Assembly: GCA_035528275.1 (NCBI GenBank)
Contig: DATKYV010000019.1
Span: forward strand, 1-7,053
DNA length: 7,053 nt
Origin: DATKYV01 sp035528275
GTDB taxonomy: Bacteria > Acidobacteriota > Terriglobia > UBA7540
Reading direction: 5' to 3'
The notes under the pieces were generated by a model. That model made no database searches and was not told where the DNA came from. It saw only the letters and a program-made list of their open reading frames with translations. This document shows, piece by piece, positions 1 through 5,201 of the stretch (its first letter is position 1; the number at the start of each line of letters is the position of its first letter). The translations under genes and the position numbers were made by a program.

Positions 1-606
1 TTTTTCGGCGATGGCGACGGCTTGCCGGACCTGCTCCACCTGGGCTTCAGCGAGTTTCACCTGCGCCTGGGCGTCCCGAATGGCCACTTGCGCCTGGTCG
101 TGATCGCGCTGGGTGATTCCGCCGGAGCGCATGAGGTTCTCCGCCCGCTCGCCTTCGCGGAGCGAGGCTTTTTCGACCACCTGGGCGCGCAGGAGCGCGG
201 CCTGGGCCACCTCCAGGGAAGCGCGGGCTTGAGCGAGCGCCAGTTTCGAATTCGTCTCGTCAACGAGCGCCAGGAGTTCGCCCTTCCATACCCGGTCGCC
301 TTCCTGTTTCAACATCTGGATCACGCGGCCGGCGAATTCGGTCTTCACGTCCACGGCCACGCGCGAAACCAGGGAACCGGTGATGTCCAGAGACCTTTCG
401 AGAGGCCGGGGCTCGACGCGGACGACGCGCACCGCAAGCGACGGCGAAGCCGCCGTCGGCCTCGCCGCCTCCGAGGAACACGCGGCGGAGAAGAGAACAA
501 GGCTGATCCCCAGAGCACAGAAGGCGGTGGCTAACGCGGTTCTCCGTGCTGTTCTACGACGGCATTCCAGTGCCAGCGAGCTATTTCCCCGTTGTGGGCT
601 GTTCAT
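1..606 (-). CDS. RND efflux periplasmic adaptor (HlyD/AcrA-like), N-terminal part, runs off the left edge
   Basis: Membrane-fusion subunit that would bridge an inner-membrane pump and the TolC-like factor encoded just upstream. Reading the minus strand from ATG at 606 gives 202 open codons with no stop before the window edge. Residues 17-42 form an arginine-rich then hydrophobic export signal ending in FSAAC, so Cys43 is a plausible lipidation site. Residues 75-100 (FAGRV, EGDRVWKGELLALVD) match the first half of the barrel-sandwich (lipoyl-like) domain. From about residue 103 a long Ala/Gln/Glu-rich stretch with heptads (ALAQARASLEVAQAALL, later QAQVKLAEAQVEQVRQAV) is the alpha-hairpin, and GITQRDHDQA is typical of its second helix. 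The start overlaps the end of the tolC-like gene by 26 nt and has AGGA three bases upstream, so translation is probably coupled. The C-terminal beta-barrel lies outside the window. The substrate cannot be read from the sequence. Confidence 0.9.
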   Translation of the reverse strand, partial: MNSPQRGNSSLALECRRRTARRTALATAFCALGISLVLFSAACSSEAARPTAASPSLAVRVVRVEPRPLERSLDITGSLVSRVAVDVKTEFAGRVIQMLKQEGDRVWKGELLALVDETNSKLALAQARASLEVAQAALLRAQVVEKASLREGERAENLMRSGGITQRDHDQAQVAIRDAQAQVKLAEAQVEQVRQAVAIAEK

Positions 607-1963
607 GAGTCCTATCCAGCGGGTCCAGTCCCATCTCCCAGCGGAGCTGCGCCCGCGCCAGGGTGTGATCGTACAGGCCCCGCAGCAAGTTGGTCCGCGC
701 CACGGAAAGCGCGGTCTGCGCGTCGGTGACGTCGAGCGTGGTGGCCGCGCCGTAGCGGTAGTTGTCCTGCATCATCGTCAGAACGCGCTCCGCCTCACGG
801 ACGTTCAGCCGCGCCGCCTCCACCGTCCTTCGCGCCCGCTCGAGCTCGTCGACGGCGTTCTGTACGTCCAGGCGAATGCCATTCTCAGCCTCGGTCCGCT
901 GGAGCGCCGCAATACGGCGCGCCGCCACGGCTTGCCGGACCAGGCCGGAGCGCCGGCCGCCGTCGAACAACGGCAGGCCCACGCTGAGCGTGAACATCCA
1001 GCGTGTGAATTGGTGGTCGCCCAAGTTCACCGGGTCGCGCGCCGAGAAGCCGTACTGGCCGTTGAAATCCAGCCGCAGGCGATTCTCGGCGTTCGCGAGT
1101 TTCTTCTGGGCGTCCGCTTCCAGTTCGTTAATACGCAGACGCTGGATTTCGGGGCGACGGTCCAGGGCTTGGCGAACGATCTGGCCGAGTTCGGCGTCCG
1201 GTTCTTCCATGAAACGGAGTTCCCCAAGGGCCTCGGTGGGGAAATCGATAGGGCGGACCAGCAAATTGTTGAGCGTCGCGCGCACCCGGCGCACTTCATT
1301 CTCCGCGCGGATGAGCTCGGGCTGGGTATTCGCCAGGCTCACCTGGGAGCGCAGGACGTCCACCTCGGTCGCCACGCCCGCCTCGTGGCGCGCACGGGCC
1401 ATCTTCAAGTGCTCCTCGCGTTGCGCCACGGTTTCGCGGCTGACGTCGAGCAGACGCCCGGCCAGCAGCAGGTCGTAAAACGCCCGGATCACGCGCAGGC
1501 GCACGTCCTGCTCCACACGCGCCACGTCGACGCTGGTCCCCTCCGATTCCAGGCTTGCCAGCTTGAGCGCGGTGCCGACTTTTCCTGAAGTGTAAATCGG
1601 CTGCTTCAGACTCAGGTTGTAGTCGACTAGGTTGGCACCCGTGGGGATCAGCCCCTCGCGGAATTCGATCGGAATCTTGTCAAAACTCGAGGCGTTCAGA
1701 AAAGACGGGTCGCGCCAGCGCAGCGCGCTGCCGTTGAGGGAAAGGAAGGGCAAGGCGTCGGCGCGAACTTCGCGGATTTTGCCTTTCAAGGCATCTCCCT
1801 GGGCGCGCGCGATGAGCACCTGCTGATTACGTTCCAGCGCCAAAGCCACCGCCTGCTCCAGGGTGAGCGCCGCGGGCTCCGCCGAGTCTTGGCCGCGCAG
1901 CAGACCTGTCCCGACGATCGCCATCAGTATTCCGAGGGAAAAAACACGGCTCATCCAACGCAT
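581..1963 (-). CDS. TolC-family outer-membrane efflux factor (OEP domain)
   Basis: Outer-membrane channel subunit of a tripartite efflux pump, about 460 residues, a normal length for the family. It starts with a Sec signal (MRWMSRVFSLGILMAIVGTG) probably cleaved near residue 24, followed by the characteristic LTLEQAVALALERNQQVLIA opening of the first OEP repeat. Further family traits are the coiled-coil segment with REEHLKMARARHEAGVATEVDVLRS-type sequence and the second repeat ending near YRYGAATTLDVTDAQTALSVAR. I chose ATG at 1963 because AGG sits 6 nt upstream. ATG at 1987 (8 residues longer, 1 nt after the tetR stop, AGG at 4 nt) is possible, and reading back to 2113 would run deep into tetR and is unlikely. 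It is second in a tetR-tolC-adaptor operon, and its 3' end overlaps the adaptor start. An inverted repeat covers its ribosome binding site. Confidence 0.92.
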   Translation of the reverse strand: MRWMSRVFSLGILMAIVGTGLLRGQDSAEPAALTLEQAVALALERNQQVLIARAQGDALKGKIREVRADALPFLSLNGSALRWRDPSFLNASSFDKIPIEFREGLIPTGANLVDYNLSLKQPIYTSGKVGTALKLASLESEGTSVDVARVEQDVRLRVIRAFYDLLLAGRLLDVSRETVAQREEHLKMARARHEAGVATEVDVLRSQVSLANTQPELIRAENEVRRVRATLNNLLVRPIDFPTEALGELRFMEEPDAELGQIVRQALDRRPEIQRLRINELEADAQKKLANAENRLRLDFNGQYGFSARDPVNLGDHQFTRWMFTLSVGLPLFDGGRRSGLVRQAVAARRIAALQRTEAENGIRLDVQNAVDELERARRTVEAARLNVREAERVLTMMQDNYRYGAATTLDVTDAQTALSVARTNLLRGLYDHTLARAQLRWEMGLDPLDRTHEQPTTGK

Positions 1964-1970
1964 AACAAAC

Positions 1971-1984
1971 CTACCGAACGGTAG
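1971..1984. promoter_or_regulatory. Second TetR-type operator candidate / SD-sequestering hairpin at the tetR-tolC junction
   Basis: CTACCGAACGGTAG has 6-bp arms around an AA spacer and lies between the tetR stop (1989) and the preferred tolC-like start (1963). It shares the TACC/GGTA half-sites of the 18-bp palindrome at the tetR start, with wider spacing. On the transcript, the GGUAG arm is also the putative Shine-Dalgarno sequence of the tolC-like gene, so the same bases could fold into a small hairpin that hides it. Whether it works as a DNA operator, an RNA element or neither is inference. Confidence 0.4.
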
Positions 1985-1988
1985 CATT

Positions 1989-2585
1989 TTACCTACACCC
2001 CTCGAGAAGGAGCTGCACCATGCGCTGGGCGAGAGGCCGCCCCAGCGGGGGCTCGCCGGTGAGCAGAAAGCCCATCGTGTAGAGCGTGTGGACGCCCATG
2101 AGCGCCTCGGCAATCTCCCGCGCCCGGCCCTTCATCTCTCCGCGGCGAATCCCTTCGCGGATAATGCCCTGCAGAAGGCGAAGCCACTCCATCCCCATTT
2201 GAACGTAATCAAAGTCCGGAGGTCCCTTTTCCGGGGCGAAGATCATACGGAAAAACATCCGGGAAAGACTGGGATCCCGCCTGGTGAGCGCGAAATCAGC
2301 CGCGATAACCTCAATCAGCTTCTCCTGCGCGGTTTTGCCCCGCTGCAAGGCGAGGAGCAATTGTTTTCGCGACTCGTTGCAGGCATCGAGGATCAAGTCC
2401 CTGAAAAGCTGCTCCTTGCTACCAAAGTGGTAGTAGAGGACGGGCTTGGTAATCCCCGCGCGCTGGCAAATCTCCCGCGTCGAAGTCGCCGCAAAGCCTT
2501 TCTCGGCGAAAAGCTTCGCCGCCGCCTTGCGAATCGACCCCTTGGCGGAATCGCGCTGATCCCGTCTGGCAACGCGCTTTTTCAT
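1989..2585 (-). CDS. TetR/AcrR-family transcriptional repressor
   Basis: DNA-binding regulator of 198 residues, the usual TetR-family length. The N-terminal HTH is clear: AAAKLFAEKGFAATSTREI at residues 21-39, then CQRAGITKPVLYYHFGSKE at 40-58, with the recognition helix around TKPVLYYHF. The rest is helical and variable, as expected for the ligand and dimer domain, so the inducer cannot be predicted. ATG at 2585 is chosen because it places the basic N-terminus (MKKRVARRDQR) just before the HTH. Longer readings start upstream of the promoter and add low-complexity sequence. It is the first gene of an efflux operon followed by the tolC-like gene within 1-25 nt, so it probably represses its own operon. 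Its start codon lies inside an 18-bp palindrome, the likely autoregulatory site. Confidence 0.92.
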   Translation of the reverse strand: MKKRVARRDQRDSAKGSIRKAAAKLFAEKGFAATSTREICQRAGITKPVLYYHFGSKEQLFRDLILDACNESRKQLLLALQRGKTAQEKLIEVIAADFALTRRDPSLSRMFFRMIFAPEKGPPDFDYVQMGMEWLRLLQGIIREGIRRGEMKGRAREIAEALMGVHTLYTMGFLLTGEPPLGRPLAQRMVQLLLEGCR

Positions 2586-2601
2586 ACTTACCGGTAAGTA
2601 T
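2584..2601. promoter_or_regulatory. Operator: perfect 18-bp palindrome over the tetR -10 box and start codon
   Basis: ATACTTACCGGTAAGTAT is a perfect palindrome with no spacer. It covers most of the tetR -10 hexamer, the predicted transcription start and the first two bases of the ATG, which is where a TetR-family repressor would block initiation. Its half-sites (TACC/GGTA) recur in the inverted repeat at 1971-1984. Assigning it to this TetR protein is inference from position and symmetry. Confidence 0.75.
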
Positions 2602-2624
2602 AGCAACTGGCGACTTCCTGTCAA
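2597..2624 (-). promoter_or_regulatory. Sigma70-type promoter of the tetR-tolC-adaptor operon
   Basis: On the minus strand a consensus -35 TTGACA (2624-2619) is followed after 16 nt by TATACT (2602-2597), a strong sigma70-type promoter. The expected start is at 2590-2589, only 4-5 nt before the tetR ATG at 2585, so the mRNA would lack room for a Shine-Dalgarno sequence. The -10 box overlaps the 18-bp operator palindrome. Confidence 0.75.
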
Positions 2625-2906
2625 GAGGAATGGTTGACAATGGGTGCGCATGGAAGGGTGCATTGTGTCGGGTCCAGAGGCTTCGTGCTGGTGGCCCGCG
2701 AACGGGGTGGGGTTTGAAGATGAGGATTCGGCTGGGGGGTGCAATTTAGCGAAGGGGTGATGGGGGCAGCTGCCGGTTCAGGGCGGTGTGAAGATGGGAC
2801 GCGATTTCGGACGTCGCGAGACGCGCCCATTTTGCCGCAACCCGCCCGTGGGCGGCGCATCTATAATACTAAGTGGTGAGATTCGGGGCTGTGGCAGAGT
2901 GCTCGT
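2625..2906. other. Non-coding interval between the divergent tetR and MerT-like genes
   Basis: No convincing gene is seen here; the open frames lack domain-like composition. It holds the region upstream of the tetR promoter at its left end, a G-rich stretch with five runs of four or more G at 2704-2766, and the TATAAT box with an inverted repeat upstream of the MerT-like gene at its right end. TGTCAA (2619-2624) and TTGACA (2634-2639) form an inverted pair, but the plus-strand TTGACA has no -10 partner. Confidence 0.6.
2842..2867 (+). promoter_or_regulatory. Putative promoter of the MerT-like gene with an adjacent inverted repeat
   Basis: A perfect TATAAT lies at 2862-2867, giving an expected start near 2874 and a leader of about 33 nt to the ATG at 2907. 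There is no recognisable -35 at 16-18 nt. Its place is taken by the inverted repeat CCGCCC-GT-GGGCGG (2842-2855). A missing -35 with a dyad in that position fits an activator-dependent promoter, but the repeat could be chance in GC-rich DNA. Confidence 0.45.
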
Positions 2907-3434
2907 ATGAGCGATAGTGCAAAGCGGAGCGACCGGCGAGGCGTCCTACTGATCTCCGCTCTAGCGGGGTTGATCGGCGGGTTGTGCTGCGTTACCCCGA
3001 TCGTGCTGGTGTTGCTCGGACTGGCGAGCATCGCCGTGGCGGCGGACATTGGAAACGTCTTGTACGGGGATTACCGCTGGATCTTCCGGCTCGTTGCGCT
3101 GGCGTTCATGGCGCTGGCACTCTGGTTCTATTTCCGGCGGAGAGGGATCTGCACGCTCGACCAGGCGCGCCGGGAACGCAACCGCATCATCAATACGTCG
3201 CTTGTGGTTCTGATCTTCGCCGTGGGAATCTATATCTTCTGGACTTACATCGCCGTGCACTATTGGGGAATCGCCGTCGGCCTGCCCTGGGCGCAGTACG
3301 ATGAGAGCTGGGCGCTGCCCGCTTCGGCCCTCGTGCTGGGATGCGCCCTGGTCCTCTATTTCATCCTCTTCCGAGGCTCGCGAAGAACCTCAGAGCGGGA
3401 ATCCGAAACACACACTTCCACCCTGTCGAGTTGA
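2907..3434 (+). CDS. Four-helix inner-membrane protein, MerT-like (possible metal-ion transporter)
   Basis: The 175-residue product is mostly membrane-embedded. Predicted helices lie at about 14-45, 57-76, 95-119 and 136-155, with a basic N-terminus and a polar C-terminal tail. The first helix holds GGLCCVTPIVLVLLGL with Cys27-Cys28 and a nearby proline, which resembles the vicinal cysteine pair of the mercuric transporter MerT. The YRWIF start of helix 2 and a cytoplasmic-type loop with Cys82 also fit. MerT usually has three helices and about 115 residues, so this is a longer relative or a separate family. No merR, merP or merA is nearby, so mercury transport is not supported by context. ATG at 2907 is the first start after the TATAAT box, and its ribosome binding site is weak. 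The last three codons and the stop lie in the hairpin repeat that follows. Family assignment rests on one motif and topology. Confidence 0.55.
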   Translation: MSDSAKRSDRRGVLLISALAGLIGGLCCVTPIVLVLLGLASIAVAADIGNVLYGDYRWIFRLVALAFMALALWFYFRRRGICTLDQARRERNRIINTSLVVLIFAVGIYIFWTYIAVHYWGIAVGLPWAQYDESWALPASALVLGCALVLYFILFRGSRRTSERESETHTSTLSS

Positions 3435-3546
3435 GCGTAGTCCGTCGGCCGACGGATGGAGCGAAGAATCTCCCTCGGATTGAGCGCAGTGAAGGCGCGA
3501 TCCTTCGTCTCCGTCAGCCGACGGACTGACGGACTCAGGATGACAG
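3423..3546. repeat. Hairpin-forming repeat element (MITE/REP-like) between convergent genes
   Basis: The element has short terminal inverted repeats, CTGTC (3423-3427) and GACAG (3542-3546), and long imperfect internal arms at 3440-3470 and 3499-3526. The 16-bp palindrome TCCGTCGGCCGACGGA (3441-3456) recurs with one mismatch at 3510-3525. TTGAGCGtAGT (3431-3441) recurs as TTGAGCGcAGT (3480-3490), and GACGGACT is duplicated in tandem at 3520-3535. Read on the minus strand, its end is TGTCATCCTGAG, a motif I recall from dispersed repeats in acidobacterial and related genomes. It encodes no protein and lacks a T-tract, so it is not a classical terminator, although a strong hairpin between convergent genes could limit read-through. 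It supplies the stop codon of the MerT-like gene. Confidence 0.7.
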
Positions 3547-3582
3547 CGACCGAAGTGTTTCACCTTCTTCCCTGACGCGACA

Positions 3583-4317
3583 CTAGCCCGTCGTCACGCC
3601 GGCCTGCATGTAATCGAGGTAGAGTTTTTGCAGGTCTTCGTGGCCAAGTTCCTCGCGCGTGCGCTGCATGACCAGCTTGCCTTCCTTCATGATGCCGACG
3701 CGATCGGCAATCTCCTTGGACCGGAAGATATCGTGCGTGGACATCAAGATGGCCTTGCCTTGAACTTTCAAGCGCTGGAGGAGTTCGAGGAACTCGGCGC
3801 CCGCCTTGGGGTCGAGGCCTGACGTGGGTTCATCGAGCAGCAGGGCGGGAGCGTCTTTGACCATGGCGATGGCGATGCCGAGCTTCTGACGCATCCCTTT
3901 GGAAAAGTCCTTCACGCGCTGTTCAAAAGCCTTCTCATCCAGTCCCACCTCCGCCATGACCCGGTAGTAGTCCTGCTTGGCGAGGTTCGTCTTGCCGCCC
4001 AGCTTGGCGAAAAAGTCCAGGTTTTGGCGGGCCGTGAAGTTGCCGTAGAGCATGACGTTTTCGGAGACGTAGGCGACGTATTTCTTGGCTTCCAGGGGAT
4101 CGCGATGGCAGTTGATGCCGTTGATGCGCGCCTCGCCGTCGGTGGGCGGGATGAAATCGAGAAAGAGATTGATGGTCGTGGTTTTTCCGGCGCCGTTCGC
4201 GCCCAGCAGGCAGAAGACTTCGCCGGGAGCAATCTCAAAACTCACATGGTCAAGGGCGAGCAACCCGTCCTCGTAGCGCTTGGTAAGGCTGATAGCTTGA
4301 AGCATGGGTGGGCTCAT
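3583..4317 (-). CDS. ABC-2 type transporter ATP-binding protein
   Basis: Nucleotide-binding subunit of an ABC exporter, 244 residues, a normal size for one NBD. Walker A is GANGAGKT (39-46), the signature is FSKGMRQ (138-144), Walker B is ALLLDEP (158-164) followed by the D-loop SGLD, and the H-loop histidine is His195. The usual Q-loop glutamine is replaced by Glu86 (YVSEN), which I recall as common in the ABC-2/YhaQ-like subgroup. ATG at 4317 is chosen over the longer reading from 4377 because GGAG sits 5 nt upstream. ATG at 4305 has no such site. It probably energises an ABC-2 permease, and the nearest candidate is the permease at 5202-6827. That gene is on the same strand but separated by the plus-strand vapBC pair, so the pairing is inferred. 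A possible own promoter lies just upstream. Confidence 0.93.
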   Translation of the reverse strand: MSPPMLQAISLTKRYEDGLLALDHVSFEIAPGEVFCLLGANGAGKTTTINLFLDFIPPTDGEARINGINCHRDPLEAKKYVAYVSENVMLYGNFTARQNLDFFAKLGGKTNLAKQDYYRVMAEVGLDEKAFEQRVKDFSKGMRQKLGIAIAMVKDAPALLLDEPTSGLDPKAGAEFLELLQRLKVQGKAILMSTHDIFRSKEIADRVGIMKEGKLVMQRTREELGHEDLQKLYLDYMQAGVTTG

Positions 4318-4338
4318 AGCATCTCCACGTCCTGTGCG

Positions 4339-4362
4339 GTTATACACGGGCCGCTGCCCGTG
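4339..4362 (-). promoter_or_regulatory. Putative promoter and inverted repeat upstream of the ABC ATPase
   Basis: On the minus strand TATAAC (4344-4339) lies about 15 nt before the start codon's GGAG-containing leader. Directly upstream is the inverted repeat CACGGGC-4 nt-GCCCGTG (4345-4351 and 4356-4362), which covers the spacer region. No good -35 is seen at 17 nt. This would let the ATPase be transcribed apart from the permease genes and may include a regulator site. The evidence is modest. Confidence 0.35.
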
Positions 4363-4404
4363 AGTTCTCGTCAGCACGATTGCTCAGGCTGACACTCATG
4401 GCGC

Positions 4405-4433
4405 TTGACATCAAGATGCCTCGATGCTAGCAT
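4405..4433 (+). promoter_or_regulatory. Promoter of the vapBC operon
   Basis: TTGACA (4405-4410) is followed after exactly 17 nt by TAGCAT (4428-4433), which matches four of six -10 bases. The expected transcription start is 4440, the G of the vapB GTG start codon, so a leaderless message is predicted. The -10 box is inside the palindrome at 4423-4434, in line with autorepression by the antitoxin. Confidence 0.6.
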
Positions 4434-4440
4434 CAAGATG
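4409..4440. promoter_or_regulatory. vapBC operator region: 12-bp palindrome flanked by direct repeats
   Basis: GATGCTAGCATC (4423-4434) is a perfect palindrome. CATCAAGATG occurs at 4409-4418 and again at 4431-4440, 22 bp apart, or two helical turns. CTTGA-CA-TCAAG (4404-4415) is a further small dyad. Ribbon-helix-helix antitoxins bind such spaced repeats over their own promoter, so this is the likely VapB or VapBC binding site. Which repeat is contacted is inference. Confidence 0.55.
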
Positions 4441-4685
4441 TGCGAACCACGCTAACCCTCGACGACGACGTGCTGGGCAAGTTGAAGGCCGAGGCGCGCA
4501 AATCCGGCCGGCCATTCAAGCAGCTCGTCAATGAATTCCTCCGATTGGGTCTGAGCCTGCGTCGCCAAGTGAGCGCTGTGGAACCCTTCGTGGTGAAGGC
4601 GCGTTCGTTGGGTACGCGGCCCGGACTCGACTACGACAACATCGGTGAACTTCTGGAACAAATCGAAGGGCCGTTGCACCGTTGA
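4440..4685 (+). CDS. vapB: VapB-type antitoxin, ribbon-helix-helix family
   Basis: Antitoxin that would bind and neutralise the PIN toxin encoded next and repress the shared promoter. The 81-residue product opens with RTTLTLDDDVLGKLKAEARKSGRPF and continues FKQLVNEFLRLGL, the beta-strand, helix, helix pattern of the RHH DNA-binding fold (residues 2-40). The C-terminal half (PFVVKARSLGTRPGLDYDNIGELLEQIEG) is the kind of segment that wraps around the toxin, with the GLDYDNIGELLE motif typical of this VapB type. The start is GTG at 4440: the frame upstream has no start before a TAG at 4428-4430, and the RHH strand needs this N-terminus. No Shine-Dalgarno is seen, consistent with leaderless translation. 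Its stop TGA overlaps the TTG start of vapC (TTGA). Confidence 0.88.
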   Translation: MRTTLTLDDDVLGKLKAEARKSGRPFKQLVNEFLRLGLSLRRQVSAVEPFVVKARSLGTRPGLDYDNIGELLEQIEGPLHR

Positions 4686-5116
4686 TTCTCGTTGACGCCA
4701 ACCTCCTGCTGCACGCCTATAACGCCTCCTCCGATCGCCACGCAGGGGCGCGAAACTGGCTGGAAGAGGTCATGTCGGGCTCCGAGCCCGTGGGGCTCGC
4801 ATGGGTTACGATTCTGGCATTTTTGCGCATCGGGACTAATCCCCGAGTCTTTCCATACCCTCTATCTCCTGCCGAAGCGAGTGAGATTGTTTCGGAATGG
4901 CTTCAGCGCCCCATGGTCGTGATCCTCGAGCCAAGTGAGCGACATTGGACCAACCTGAGCGGGCTCCTGACGACAACCCAGTCCCGTGGCCCGCTTGTCA
5001 TGGATGCGCATCTTGCCGCCCTCGCTATCGAACACGGTGCTGTCCTCTACTCAACCGACCGGGACTTTGTGCGTTTTCCCGGCCTGCGGGTTCGCAACCC
5101 GCTTGAAAGTTCCTGA
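4682..5116 (+). CDS. vapC: VapC-type toxin, PIN-domain ribonuclease
   Basis: Toxin of a type II toxin-antitoxin pair; PIN toxins are Mg-dependent ribonucleases. The 144-residue protein starts MILVDAN with catalytic Asp5, continues with AWVTILAFLRIGTNPRVFPYPLS (residues 40-62), then VMDAHLAALAIEHGA with Asp108 and STDRDFVRFPGL with Asp126 and Asp128. This arrangement matches the subfamily first described from the many Mycobacterium VapC proteins. The classical second acidic residue of PIN domains is Ala46 here (ILAFLR). I recall LLAFLR as common in this subfamily, so activity is still expected. The start is TTG at 4682, overlapping the vapB stop in a TTGA junction, so translation is coupled and toxin output is kept low by the weak codon. 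The pair lies opposite to the flanking ABC genes. Confidence 0.92.
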   Translation: MILVDANLLLHAYNASSDRHAGARNWLEEVMSGSEPVGLAWVTILAFLRIGTNPRVFPYPLSPAEASEIVSEWLQRPMVVILEPSERHWTNLSGLLTTTQSRGPLVMDAHLAALAIEHGAVLYSTDRDFVRFPGLRVRNPLESS

Positions 5117-5201
5117 CGATTGACCATCGGTTCGCCATTATCCCAAGTCCTGGAGGTCACCCCAGGCCTCTGTCAGCGCACCACCCACCAGGTTCGACTC
5201 C

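Noticed and set aside
1964..2113. Extended N-terminus of the tolC-like protein from 2113
   Set aside because: It would overlap tetR by over 120 nt and put a low-complexity stretch before an obvious signal peptide.
22..2597. Long plus-strand open frames (for example 380-1588 and 1863-2597)
   Set aside because: They lie opposite clear adaptor, tolC-like and tetR genes, and their products are Arg/His-rich with no domain pattern. They are products of GC-rich antisense frames.
2634..2662. Plus-strand promoter from TTGACA at 2634-2639
   Set aside because: No acceptable -10 hexamer is found 16-18 nt downstream.
2586..2744. Extended N-terminus of TetR from 2744
   Set aside because: It would lie upstream of the strong promoter, and the added residues do not look like a TetR arm.
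2794..2835. Bulged GGGaCGCG/CGCGCCC stem followed by ATTTT as a plus-strand terminator
   Set aside because: The stem is imperfect with a long loop, and there is no plus-strand gene upstream of it to terminate.
3423..3546. Intrinsic terminator or CRISPR remnant
   Set aside because: There is no T-tract on either strand and no regularly spaced repeat-spacer pattern. A hairpin repeat element explains it better.
5149..5166. CCTGG/CCAGG hairpin as terminator between vapC and the permease
   Set aside because: Only five base pairs with a long loop and no T-tract; too weak to call.
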